The translations under genes were made by a program, and so were the position numbers. Under the pieces are notes generated by a model that ran no database searches, was not told the origin of the DNA, and saw only the letters and a list, made by a program, of their open reading frames with translations. Positions 15,198 through 24,003 of a stretch of DNA of 64,000 nucleotides are shown piece by piece (the first letter of the stretch is position 1; the number at the start of each line of letters is the position of its first letter). The stretch spans positions 1,243,543 through 1,307,542 of the forward strand of contig NZ_JALGBH010000002.1 of the NCBI RefSeq assembly GCF_022809115.1, written 5' to 3'. This DNA comes from Pedobacter montanisoli (GTDB lineage: Bacteria > Bacteroidota > Bacteroidia > Sphingobacteriales > Sphingobacteriaceae).

Positions 15198-17147
15198 TTA
15201 ATAAAGAATTGTTGGTTTGATAAATACCAGCGTAACCACTTTATTGTTACTTTTTTCTCTGCTGCTAAATAACCATTTAATGATGGGAATACGTGATAAT
15301 AAAGGTACGCCCGAACCTCTTTCAGCTGTCTCGGTACGTTCAAGCCCACCCAACACAATCATATCTTCATTTTTAGCCCTGATCAAAGAAGTAAACTTGC
15401 TGGTTGATTTTGGTGGTGGTGCATTTTCTGGTGGGTTACCAATAAAATCAGAAATATTCACTTTAATATTTAAGGTTACCTGATCATCACCCGATACAAT
15501 GGGCTTAATATCTATTTCAAGATTGGCATTTACTTCTGTAAACTGCTCTGTTACTACAGTTTGCGCATTTAAAGAAGGGATTACGTTTTGCGTACGCTGA
15601 CTGAAATATCGTGAACTGCCTATGCTAAGATTGGCTGTATGTCCGTTAAGCGTAGAAAGTTTAGGTACCGACCTGATTTCTACATTAGAATTGTTTTCCA
15701 ATGCGCTCAGCTTTACATAAAAATTAGGGGTAACCCTGCCCAAATTTACCGAGTTATTGCTCCCCAATCGGGAAAGAAAATCATTGATGGAATTGGCTCC
15801 AAAAGTATAATCTATGCCTGGTAAAATGGTTCCTCCTGTTTTTACACTATCAGAAACACCTGCACTGATACCTGTTTTTACACTCTTTCCTTTTCTCACA
15901 TCTACCAGCGTTACTTCTATTAGTACCATAGGTACCACCCTATCTATTTGTCTGATGTAATTTTCTATCTCATTGATCTGTGGAGCTGATCCTGCCAGTA
16001 AAATGGTGTTCTGCTCTCTAAATTCTTTGATCTCCACACCTTTTTTCCATTCAGTAGGAATCATCATTTGGATCGTATCTAATGAACGGTGCTGAAGCTG
16101 TACAATACGATGTGAACGTAAACCTTCTAAACGTCGCTCTCCAATCAGATAAACCCCTCCTTCCCGTTTATAGGTATATTCTGTTCCCTGTAGCAATGAG
16201 GTTAAAAAGTTATCGTAACTGATGTTATTTAAACGGGTAGTTACACTTCCTTTAATGTCTGAATAGATGAAATAATTTACAGCGGCCTCAGTAGAGGCGT
16301 TTTTGATCAAATCTAAAATAGGTGTGTTCAATGCATCAATACTTAACAGTCGGTTTCCATTGGCATCTTTCCTACTACTCAGATTAAAATTACCTCCCTG
16401 GCCTGCTCCTCCCCCCGATTGAGGTTTGTTATTACGTTTAACCGCTGTTGCGTTATCATTATTAATGTAAAGCTCCTCACCATCTCCTAAAGCCTGAAAA
16501 ATAAACACATTATCACTGGTTTTATTGAGCTTTAAGCCATTGGCATAAGCCATTTTATCTAAAGCTGTTTCAAATGGTGCTGCTGCAATATACGCTGATA
16601 CGGTTTTGTTTAACAAAGTTGTAGGCACAACCACATTTTTTTGTGAAGCCTGGCTGATTTTTTTAGCTACCACAGACAGCGTATCATTATTGAGTTCGAA
16701 ACCCAGCATATCTGTAGCTGCATTATAGTTTACCTTAATATTTTTAGGGGGCAATACTACCTTAGCAGGGCTTAACCTTGTAATTGACATGATAGAGCCT
16801 ATCAGCTGGATATCAAGATCATATTCTTTGGCTAGAAATAAAAGAATATTTAAAGGCGTTTCGTTCGTAAAATTGTAAAATACCTTAAAATTAAGCTGGG
16901 GATCAATATTGATATTGAGATTGTTAGCTTGTGCCAGTGCTTTTAAAAACTCTGGAGCTGATGCGCCCGACATGGATAACTGTACTTTCTGGGTAAGTCC
17001 CGGTACAGTTACCGATAATGTTTTTAAACGATTTTCAATCTGTTGCAAGCGTTCTGTTTTAGCCTGACCCTGGGCATGTGATAATGAAATGCCTGCAATG
17101 CTAAAAAATAAGAACAGTATAAATTTTAAATAAAGTTTGTTGGTCAT
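15198..17147 (-). CDS. Type II secretion / type IV pilus secretin
   Basis: The 649-residue outer-membrane channel protein has a signal peptide ending SHAQ, N-terminal STN/N0-like and N1-type domains (FLKALAQANNLNINIDPQL, FNFTNETPLNILLFLA-like) and a C-terminal secretin domain with VPMVLIEVTLVDVRKG, and ending in LGGLERTETAERGSGVPLLSRIP and IKWLFSSR. These are the signatures of GspD/PilQ. It would form the multimeric outer-membrane gate of the machine. It is preceded by the ATPase gene after 6 bp and followed by the GspL-like gene after 11 bp. Confidence 0.93.
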   Translation of the reverse strand: MTNKLYLKFILFLFFSIAGISLSHAQGQAKTERLQQIENRLKTLSVTVPGLTQKVQLSMSGASAPEFLKALAQANNLNINIDPQLNFKVFYNFTNETPLNILLFLAKEYDLDIQLIGSIMSITRLSPAKVVLPPKNIKVNYNAATDMLGFELNNDTLSVVAKKISQASQKNVVVPTTLLNKTVSAYIAAAPFETALDKMAYANGLKLNKTSDNVFIFQALGDGEELYINNDNATAVKRNNKPQSGGGAGQGGNFNLSSRKDANGNRLLSIDALNTPILDLIKNASTEAAVNYFIYSDIKGSVTTRLNNISYDNFLTSLLQGTEYTYKREGGVYLIGERRLEGLRSHRIVQLQHRSLDTIQMMIPTEWKKGVEIKEFREQNTILLAGSAPQINEIENYIRQIDRVVPMVLIEVTLVDVRKGKSVKTGISAGVSDSVKTGGTILPGIDYTFGANSINDFLSRLGSNNSVNLGRVTPNFYVKLSALENNSNVEIRSVPKLSTLNGHTANLSIGSSRYFSQRTQNVIPSLNAQTVVTEQFTEVNANLEIDIKPIVSGDDQVTLNIKVNISDFIGNPPENAPPPKSTSKFTSLIRAKNEDMIVLGGLERTETAERGSGVPLLSRIPIIKWLFSSREKSNNKVVTLVFIKPTILY

Positions 17148-17153
17148 CTTTTT

Positions 17154-18572
17154 TTAGATGTTGAGTAATAAAGGAAAAATTTCTTCTAAAGTGGTTTGTC
17201 CTGAAGCAAATAAATCAAAAGCATTTCCCGATAGCGTTTTAATTTTCCGGTTTTTTAAAAGCTCGTCAATATACATATTCTCCTGTTTGATTTCAAACGC
17301 CAGTTCGGCATCTATAGGAATTACTTCATACACCGCTTTTCTGCCTTTATAGCCCGTATAATAGCATTCTCCACAGCCTTTAGCCACATAATGTTTGTTT
17401 AATGCAAAAGGTGGATTGAACTGTTTTGGGTAGGCTTCTGCATTGAATATTTCTTCCTGCTTACAAACAGGACATAACAAACGCACCAGGCGTTGGGCTA
17501 CCGTAGTATTTAAGGTATTGGCTACCAAAAATCCGGGTATTCCCATATCAATTAAACGCGATACAGTTCCCCATGCGGAGTTGGTATGTATAGTAGAAAG
17601 CACCAAATGCCCTGTAAGTGCTGCACGAATAGCCATATTAGCCGTTTCGGGGTCGCGGATTTCTCCTACCATGATCACATCAGGATCCTGACGTAAAAAA
17701 GTACGCAAAGCAGATGCAAAGCCCAAGCCTATATTCTCTCGCAACTGCACCTGATTAATGCCTTCTAAGGTATATTCAATAGGGTCTTCGATGGTAAGGA
17801 TATTTCGGGTGGTTTTGTTTAACAGCTTTAATGTTGCGTATAAAGTAGTCGTTTTTCCGGATCCTGTAGGACCGCTGATCAGAATAATTCCGTTAGGACG
17901 CTGTATGCCCTGCATGTAGTGGTAAAGATCTTCTTCTGAAAGCCCCAGTATATTCAGGTCTATATTGGTACTGGTATTGCTCAATAAACGCAAAACCACT
18001 TTTTCTCCATGTAAAGTGGGCAATACAGAAACCCTGATATCAAAGGCTGTTTCTGCTCCTAATTTATAATGTATCCGACCATCTTGTGGCAAACGTTTTT
18101 CAGCAATATCTAGATTGGCCATGATCTTGATCTTATTGATCAAAGCCGGATAATCTTCTTTAGCAATCTGGTAACGTTCAATCATCATCCCATCTATACG
18201 GATCCTCACTCGCGATTTCTGTTCAAATGATTCGATATGGATATCACTGCTTTTAAGCTTACGGGCTTCTTTAATCAATGTATCTAAGAAATCATCTCCG
18301 GCCGTAAGTGCACTCAAAGGCTGCGCCGCGGAATCTGTCTGATCTTTTAAATAACAAATGGCTAGCAAACGACTGATCTCTGCTTTTGGCAAAAGCTGTA
18401 AAACTATTTCCTGGTTTAAAATAATCTCCAGTTCTTCTCTCAGTTCTTTTTCTATTACACCTTCTTCTGCATATAAATACAACTGATTTTTATCTTTCTG
18501 ATAAGGCACAATACGGTATTGCATGGCCATATTCTGGTGAACTAAGTGTAATATATCTGCCGAAATTTCCAT
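17154..18572 (-). CDS. Type II secretion / pilus assembly ATPase (GspE/PilB family)
   Basis: The 472-residue protein has a short GspE-II N-terminal domain and an ATPase core with Walker A GPTGSGKTT (residues 234-242), an Asp box, Walker B DPDVIMVGEIRDPETA and a His box (TGHLVLSTIHTN). A four-cysteine zinc motif (CPVC ... CGECYYTGYKGR) sits near residues 390-420. The zinc motif is typical of assembly ATPases rather than retraction ATPases (PilT), and no PilT is present in the operon. That favours a secretion machine or non-retracting pseudopilus over a twitching pilus. Confidence 0.95.
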   Translation of the reverse strand: MEISADILHLVHQNMAMQYRIVPYQKDKNQLYLYAEEGVIEKELREELEIILNQEIVLQLLPKAEISRLLAICYLKDQTDSAAQPLSALTAGDDFLDTLIKEARKLKSSDIHIESFEQKSRVRIRIDGMMIERYQIAKEDYPALINKIKIMANLDIAEKRLPQDGRIHYKLGAETAFDIRVSVLPTLHGEKVVLRLLSNTSTNIDLNILGLSEEDLYHYMQGIQRPNGIILISGPTGSGKTTTLYATLKLLNKTTRNILTIEDPIEYTLEGINQVQLRENIGLGFASALRTFLRQDPDVIMVGEIRDPETANMAIRAALTGHLVLSTIHTNSAWGTVSRLIDMGIPGFLVANTLNTTVAQRLVRLLCPVCKQEEIFNAEAYPKQFNPPFALNKHYVAKGCGECYYTGYKGRKAVYEVIPIDAELAFEIKQENMYIDELLKNRKIKTLSGNAFDLFASGQTTLEEIFPLLLNI

Positions 18573-18583
18573 GCGTTAAAATT

Positions 18584-19093
18584 CTAAAAATTGAGATAAG
18601 TATAAAGCCAAAGATCATGGGTAAGATCAATGCCAGCAAAATAGTAATCTGTTAACATCACCAATACCATACATAAAGCTTGTCCACCAGCTAAAGGTAT
18701 CTTCATCTCATGTTTTTTATAAAGAATGCTTCCTGTCAGCACAAGCAAAATACTGATCAAATAAAACAGCACATAATTCATAAATGAAAAATAAAAAGCC
18801 ATACATACCAGAAAAAGCAAATCTCCTTCTCCAAAATAGCCCTTTAATAAATTAACCCATCTTTTTTCTTTCCAGGCAAAATAAAGCGATATCAATAAGG
18901 CCTGTGCCAAAAGAAAGAGCATATTGCTTTTCAGATCACTCAGAAGGTTAGCTAATCCAGCCGCATTATATTTTAATACACCCAATAAAACAGCACTTAC
19001 TATAAACAACCAAACGTATATAGCCCTGTATTTGAAATCCTGCCAAGCCATATAACACAATACTAATCCCGTTAACAATTTCAGGAATAACAT
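18584..19093 (-). CDS. Short prepilin peptidase (A24 family, no methylase domain)
   Basis: The 169-residue membrane protein has about six helices. The two catalytic aspartates of A24 peptidases are visible: the first in MAWQDFKYR (residue 19) and the second in YFGEGDLLF (the GxGD motif, near residue 87). The N-terminal zinc/methyltransferase domain of PilD is missing, as in TadV/CpaA-type enzymes. It presumably cleaves the three pseudopilins of this operon, all of which have Ala before the cut site. Its ATG overlaps the stop of the GspG-like gene (TAATG). Confidence 0.85.
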   Translation of the reverse strand: MLFLKLLTGLVLCYMAWQDFKYRAIYVWLFIVSAVLLGVLKYNAAGLANLLSDLKSNMLFLLAQALLISLYFAWKEKRWVNLLKGYFGEGDLLFLVCMAFYFSFMNYVLFYLISILLVLTGSILYKKHEMKIPLAGGQALCMVLVMLTDYYFAGIDLTHDLWLYTYLNF

Positions 19094-19518
19094 TAATCAG
19101 GAATAACTTCTTTTAGGTTATGCTCCTGATCAATCTGCCATACGTTATAGGTGCCATTTCCATTAAAATCGGTTACGGCGGTAGCTTTAGCTACAAAAGC
19201 GTTATTATTAGCCGAAATGATTTCTATTTTATAATTGGCTTTTCCGTCTTTTCCATCAGTAGTGAGTTTTTCTTGTATAAAACCTATTTCAGTAAGATCT
19301 GTAGCATAACGGGAATGCTCATAAAAATAGCTTTGCTGAAGCTTAGCTACATGCTCTAACTGAAGTTTAGCCTCTGTGCTTTTAGCTTTAGTAATTAAGG
19401 GCATGAGGTTAGGAAGTGCAAGGAGCACCAGAATACCGATAATAACCAATACTACCAATATCTCTGTAAGGGTATATGCCTTTACCTTTTTTCGTAAGAA
19501 CTTATTTCTGTTCAGCAT
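19093..19518 (-). CDS. Major pseudopilin (GspG-like)
   Basis: The 141-residue protein has a basic leader, then the type III prepilin signal KA|YTLTEILVVLVIIGIL, with Glu at +5 and a long hydrophobic helix. A globular domain of about 100 residues (AKLQQSYFYEHSRYATDLTEIGF, as in major pseudopilins) follows. The -1 residue is Ala rather than the usual Gly. It would be the main subunit of the pseudopilus. A gap of 183 bp separates it from the GspF gene; this may hold a secondary promoter, but none was recognised. Confidence 0.88.
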   Translation of the reverse strand: MLNRNKFLRKKVKAYTLTEILVVLVIIGILVLLALPNLMPLITKAKSTEAKLQLEHVAKLQQSYFYEHSRYATDLTEIGFIQEKLTTDGKDGKANYKIEIISANNNAFVAKATAVTDFNGNGTYNVWQIDQEHNLKEVIPD

Positions 19519-19701
19519 TTCTTGTGGATGTTTGTTTGGTTATAGCAGCTTAACAGATATTTTAGTCTGAGCGCAACTATTCTTTTTCGGAACCTAAATT
19601 AGGAAAATTTAAAGGATTAAAAAACTTAAGGATGCTATATGAGCTTTCTATACGTATTAAGAAATATTAAATCAAAATCTTCAACTTACATTTCACATCA
19701 A

Positions 19702-20850
19702 TCAAAAACTATTACTCATCTGGAACATAGGCAGGTACATGGCTATGAGGATAATACCTACTGCCAAACCTAAAAAAATGATAATTAAGGGTTCCAGCAG
19801 GCCACTGATGGCATTGGTCTGGTATTCTACTTCTTCGGTATATTGATTGGCCAGTTGCTCAAAAAAATACTCCAGCTTATTTACCTCTTCTGCAATTTTG
19901 ATCATCTGTATAAATTTTACGGGATAAAAATCATTTTTGGCCAGAGTGGCAGATAAACTGCTGCCCATCAAAATATCTTTTTCTGCTACCAATAGAGATT
20001 GTTCTATAGGATAAAATGAAATCATTTGTCGCACCATTTCCATGGCTTGCAAAAGAGGTGTATTGGTACCTGTAAGCAAACGCATGGTATTGGCAAAACG
20101 GGCCAGGTATATTTTTTTAAGAATTCCGCCTACAACAGGTATTTTAAGTAAAGTAAGGGTGAGCCATTTTTTAAACCAGACTTTACGTTTGTTTAATACA
20201 TAAAAAGCTACTATAGCTACCATAAAAATCAACATCAGGTATATGTTGCGATCAAACCAGTCTGCAAAACTTACGATCATGGCTGTAATTGCCGGCAATT
20301 TACCTCCAAAACGTTTAAACACATCGGCAAACATGGGCACTACAAATTTTATCATAAAAAAAATAGCAGCGAAAGAAGTACTCAATACCAGTAAAGGATA
20401 AGTAATAGCACCTATTATTTTACGTCTCTGGCTAATCTTGCTTTTATAGTACCTGCCCAGTTCATTCAGCACTTCGGCCAAACGACCGGTTTCCTCGCCT
20501 ATACGTACACTGTAATATTCGTAACTACTAAATTTTTTATTGTTTTTTAATGCATCTGATAAAGAACTGCCCGCAATCACTTCTTGTTTTATACTTTCAA
20601 AAAGTTCCTTGTCTTTAGCTTGTGTATAAGAACTCACCGTAAGTTCCAAAGCTGTTTTAATAGCTATACCCGATTGTATCAGCGTACCCATTTCATGATA
20701 AAAAGCTTCTTTCTTTTTATCTGACAATTGACCATTCCCCAAAGAGATATCTTTATTTAAAAACTCAAATAGCTTATTGGGCTCTAATTGCTGCTCGGGC
20801 TTTTTCTTCTGCTGGGGCGATTGGTAATTGGAAATATCTATACCGGGCAT
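19702..20850 (-). CDS. Inner-membrane platform protein (GspF/PilC family)
   Basis: The 382-residue protein has two T2SSF domains (about residues 50-175 and 255-375) with the typical FYHEMGTLIQSGI and LARFANTMRLLTGTNTPLLQAM segments, and three transmembrane helices (about 150-172, 200-217 and 350-372). It forms the inner-membrane rotor or platform contacted by the ATPase. It is translated 1 bp after the GspJ-like gene. Confidence 0.95.
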   Translation of the reverse strand: MPGIDISNYQSPQQKKKPEQQLEPNKLFEFLNKDISLGNGQLSDKKKEAFYHEMGTLIQSGIAIKTALELTVSSYTQAKDKELFESIKQEVIAGSSLSDALKNNKKFSSYEYYSVRIGEETGRLAEVLNELGRYYKSKISQRRKIIGAITYPLLVLSTSFAAIFFMIKFVVPMFADVFKRFGGKLPAITAMIVSFADWFDRNIYLMLIFMVAIVAFYVLNKRKVWFKKWLTLTLLKIPVVGGILKKIYLARFANTMRLLTGTNTPLLQAMEMVRQMISFYPIEQSLLVAEKDILMGSSLSATLAKNDFYPVKFIQMIKIAEEVNKLEYFFEQLANQYTEEVEYQTNAISGLLEPLIIIFLGLAVGIILIAMYLPMFQMSNSF

Positions 20851-20851
20851 A

Positions 20852-21325
20852 TTATTTAAATAAATCTTCTGAACTGTAATCTTTGTTGATCTGTACGGGA
20901 ACTAAAATATAAGGATCTAACCTCACTTCAAAATACAAACGGTCTATTGGCTTTTCATCTCTAACATCTTTTCCCTCAAAATATGCCGACCAATTTTCGC
21001 AAATCAATTTAAATGTATCTGTATGTTGCTCGTTAAGCTTTCTTAGCACTGCATTGGCCACGAACTGGTATGCTATGCTAGTATGATCTTCTTTTTCAAG
21101 TGTTATGCCATCTTGTGTACGCAACATTAACCTGCTTTTAAAAGCATCTCTGGTCATTACATGCTTTAATGAGGTAAGTGCATCGGCCTTTTGATTCTTT
21201 TGCTGGAATTTCTCATAATAATTACCCATAATGCTATAAACCGTATAACATATGGTAATACAAATAGCCGACAAAAACATGGTCACCGTTACTTCGAGAA
21301 TAGTATAAGCCTTAATTTTTCTCAT
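20852..21325 (-). CDS. Minor pseudopilin (GspJ-like)
   Basis: The 157-residue protein starts MRKIKA|YTILEVTVTM, a short basic leader with Ala at -1 and Glu at +5, followed by a hydrophobic helix to about residue 30 and a beta-rich domain of about 120 residues. The length and the position after the GspI-like gene fit a tip pseudopilin of the GspJ type. The start overlaps the end of the GspI-like gene by 14 bp. Confidence 0.75.
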   Translation of the reverse strand: MRKIKAYTILEVTVTMFLSAICITICYTVYSIMGNYYEKFQQKNQKADALTSLKHVMTRDAFKSRLMLRTQDGITLEKEDHTSIAYQFVANAVLRKLNEQHTDTFKLICENWSAYFEGKDVRDEKPIDRLYFEVRLDPYILVPVQINKDYSSEDLFK

Positions 21326-21665
21326 CAGGCTCCTTTCTTTGTAACAAGCACTTGTAAATACCTACATTTTTGTTTCTTATGGCTGCCTTTATTTCCAGAT
21401 AAGCAATTCCTGGTGTTTCTGTATCTGTAAGCCTAAACCGATAACTGATGCTATCTAAAAGAAGTTCATTTTCTTTTAGGTAACCTTGCTGTTTAACTTC
21501 CTGAGCCAATTGCTCCAATTGATTTTGCACTTGTATTTTTTTAAAAGATATACCCGTATTCAACACATTTGAAAAAACCCGCATGGCCACGGTAAAAATA
21601 ACCACAATAATAACCATGGCTATCAGTACCTCAATTAAGGTAGAGGCTTTCAGTTTCTTATGCAT
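21312..21665 (-). CDS. Minor pseudopilin (GspI-like)
   Basis: The start at 21665 was chosen because it gives the compact leader MHKKLKA and overlaps the preceding stop as TAATG; an ATG four codons upstream is also possible. The cleavage motif is KA|STLIEVLIAM with Glu at +5, followed by a hydrophobic helix and a short globular domain (117 residues in all), the size of GspI. Ala again occupies the -1 position. Confidence 0.78.
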   Translation of the reverse strand: MHKKLKASTLIEVLIAMVIIVVIFTVAMRVFSNVLNTGISFKKIQVQNQLEQLAQEVKQQGYLKENELLLDSISYRFRLTDTETPGIAYLEIKAAIRNKNVGIYKCLLQRKEPDEKN

Positions 21666-22897
21666 TATTCCAGCCATTGCAATACCTGTTTTTTACTTTG
21701 ATTAAATAATGGGGAACTCAGGTAATAATTGCTCAGTTCTTTCCTGTTCAGTGTAATATCTATGAGAAAATTTTCATACAAAGTGGCTGATGTTTGCATT
21801 ACAAAAGTATTGCATGAGGTTTTACCTGTAATTTTAACCTCTTTACCCACTTTTATAAAGCCGGTGCTATATATTTCGCCTTTAAGCGTACACCCTTTGT
21901 TTAAACTGATCATGGTCTGCATGGGTGTGCGTGTTTTTTCATAACTAAAAACCACTCCGTTAAATGCGCTTTGCTGCCCGAACTGAATTTTAGGCTGATC
22001 TATTGAACCTTTTGTTCTTAGCACACCAATTACCGAAGGGTAATTAAATACAGTCTGTTCACCCACAATTACAGAATCCCGAGCAAATAATTGACATCTG
22101 CCTTTAAAACCACTAGCTACTTTAATAATGGGAGCATAAATCTGTACTCCGTCTAATTGTGCAGTAGAACTGATCTGAACAATAGAATCAGCATATAAGA
22201 TCACATTACCTTTTAACTGAATGTCTGATAGGTTAGTTATAAACGGCAATCTGATATATCTGGTCGGATCTAGAAAAGAAACAGTTAATGAAGCTGGTTG
22301 AGAAAAGCCCTTCTTTTTCCAGGTAGCAGTATCTAAATAAGTATGGATTGATTTCAGTACATTTTCTGCAAGTGGCGATAAAGTAGCAGAACTATTGGTA
22401 ATTTTTCCACCATAAACCAATTCGCTACCTGCATAAGGTTTACCCTCTGCATACGATTGTCTGATACCTGATTTAGGCAACAAAGCATCACCTGTAATTT
22501 TAGTCTGTCCGCTAACAGACAAAGGCCTGTTTTCATCACTTAGATACAATACTGTTTGATCGGGTTGTTGGCCAAGCAGCATTGCTCGTTTTAACGTATC
22601 CTGTAAAATAAAAGTTTTGATTACTGCCAGAGGATAGATACCCCATGGTTTCATTTCCAGAAATAAACTATCTGTTCCTTCGCCATAAAGATCGATGGTT
22701 TCGGGTTCGGCACTAATGCCTTCTGTAGCCAATATATAAGCTACTCCTGATTCGATATTGTTTGTTAACCGCTGGTAACGGATATCTTTTAGATAACTAT
22801 TCCGGTAATGGGCAGCAAGCATAATTAGCGATGCTGAAATAATCGCGATGAAAAACGCGATTACAATAGAAAAATAAAGTGCTCCTGCCTTTAGCAT
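21665..22897 (-). CDS. Large pilus-tip-like protein (GspK/PilX position), unknown
   Basis: The 410-residue protein begins MLKAGALYFSIVIAFFI, a short basic leader and one N-terminal helix like a pseudopilin but without Glu at +5; GspK proteins also lack that residue. The large soluble part is predicted to be beta-rich, with repeated short strands such as IQLKGNVILYADSIVQISS and GCTLKGEIYSTGFIKVGKEV that look like a polymer-forming or beta-helix fold. It is not a clear GspK homologue. Operon position before GspI- and GspJ-like genes suggests a tip component. Confidence 0.6.
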   Translation of the reverse strand: MLKAGALYFSIVIAFFIAIISASLIMLAAHYRNSYLKDIRYQRLTNNIESGVAYILATEGISAEPETIDLYGEGTDSLFLEMKPWGIYPLAVIKTFILQDTLKRAMLLGQQPDQTVLYLSDENRPLSVSGQTKITGDALLPKSGIRQSYAEGKPYAGSELVYGGKITNSSATLSPLAENVLKSIHTYLDTATWKKKGFSQPASLTVSFLDPTRYIRLPFITNLSDIQLKGNVILYADSIVQISSTAQLDGVQIYAPIIKVASGFKGRCQLFARDSVIVGEQTVFNYPSVIGVLRTKGSIDQPKIQFGQQSAFNGVVFSYEKTRTPMQTMISLNKGCTLKGEIYSTGFIKVGKEVKITGKTSCNTFVMQTSATLYENFLIDITLNRKELSNYYLSSPLFNQSKKQVLQWLE

Positions 22898-22898
22898 A

Positions 22899-23498
22899 CT
22901 ATGCTTTTTTCTTCCTGAACAAGCGTTTTAACCAGCCTTGTTGGGCATTGTCTTGTGGTGGCTGAATGATACCGTTTTTGTATTTTTCTAATTTTATACT
23001 GTCGGGCGTAATGTATTTTTTTAGCCTGCCATTTATTTTTCCATTGGTATAAGAACCTTCTTCAGTAAGCTGGCCAGAATTATTGTATTTATAGAAAGTC
23101 CCGTTAGCTTCACCTCTTCTATAGTTGATACGTGCTTTTAAAGCCCCAGCCTCATTCCATAATTTCCATTCGCCTTCTTTCAGGCCCATATTAAAATAAC
23201 CTTGTTCTTTAAGCTGGTTGTTCAAATAGTAGTCACTGTATAAACCATGGATAAGTTTTCCGCTATACCCTCCTTGTGTAAAACGGATCTGACCATTGCT
23301 AAACCAATAATAATTGGATAAAGGATCAGGTTTTCTCAAGTTCTTATCAGATGGCTGGGTATAAAAAGCAATTTTATGATCCTCATAGGCAATATGGTGC
23401 TTATATGCCGTAATATCTAATGGTTGCTTATATGACTGCCCTTTTACAGCTAAAGTTGATATAATTGAAAAAAGGAAAATAATAGAATATACTCTCAT
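22899..23498 (-). CDS. Secreted MORN-repeat protein in the secretion operon
   Basis: The 199-residue protein has a signal peptide (ends AVKGQ) and about five MORN-type repeats (GGYSGKLIHGLYSDYYLN, GYFNMGLKEGEWKLWNEAGAL, SYTNGKINGRLKKY). It ends in a basic tail (KRLFRKKKA). MORN repeats form an extended beta-sheet. The gene abuts its neighbours by 1 bp on each side, so it is a real member of the operon. MORN proteins of the YwqK group are widespread in Bacteroidota, and none has a known role in type II secretion. Confidence 0.72.
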   Translation of the reverse strand: MRVYSIIFLFSIISTLAVKGQSYKQPLDITAYKHHIAYEDHKIAFYTQPSDKNLRKPDPLSNYYWFSNGQIRFTQGGYSGKLIHGLYSDYYLNNQLKEQGYFNMGLKEGEWKLWNEAGALKARINYRRGEANGTFYKYNNSGQLTEEGSYTNGKINGRLKKYITPDSIKLEKYKNGIIQPPQDNAQQGWLKRLFRKKKA

Positions 23499-23499
23499 T

Positions 23500-24000
23500 T
23501 TATTTAATTCTAATGTATTTGGTTTCTCCCTGAAACTGTACTCTTACCGAATCTCCCAGATGTTTGATCAATTTTAGTCCGTTGGCACTTTGCCCTTCAG
23601 CCAACAAGGCTTCTTTGCCCTGAATGTTAAGCATAGCCAGTTTTTGTTTGTTAGCTGGGTTATTAATATAACCAGTGTATTGAATAGCCGCCCAGTTTAT
23701 AACAGGTTTCTGAACAGGAGGCGTTTTTACAACAGCAGGTGATCTGAGCACATCTTCAGATACCTTTTTTTCCTGATAAGTATCAGATGAACTTGTAAAA
23801 AAAGGATCCGGATAATTTAAATTTAAGGTTACCGTATCATGAAGATGATTGATCTCATTAAAATAAGCTGATTTTACAGTCGAAGTCTTTAGCGATGGTA
23901 ATTCTTCATCACTTAGTCCTGCATAAACACGATAAAAAATAACACCCCAAACCGCAGCAACACAAATAATCAGTAAATAAGTTAATGCTTTGTTTTTCAT
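23500..24000 (-). CDS. GspC/PilP-like periplasmic connector
   Basis: The 166-residue bitopic protein has one N-terminal helix (about 7-27), a proline- and threonine-rich linker (VVKTPPVQKPVI) and a C-terminal beta domain (IQYTGYINNPANKQKLAMLNIQGKEALLAEGQ) that resembles the HR/PilP beta-sandwich used to connect inner-membrane parts to the secretin. The sequence similarity is low; topology, linker and the GKEALLAEGQ-type turn support the call. Confidence 0.62.
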   Translation of the reverse strand: MKNKALTYLLIICVAAVWGVIFYRVYAGLSDEELPSLKTSTVKSAYFNEINHLHDTVTLNLNYPDPFFTSSSDTYQEKKVSEDVLRSPAVVKTPPVQKPVINWAAIQYTGYINNPANKQKLAMLNIQGKEALLAEGQSANGLKLIKHLGDSVRVQFQGETKYIRIK

Positions 24001-24003
24001 GAA

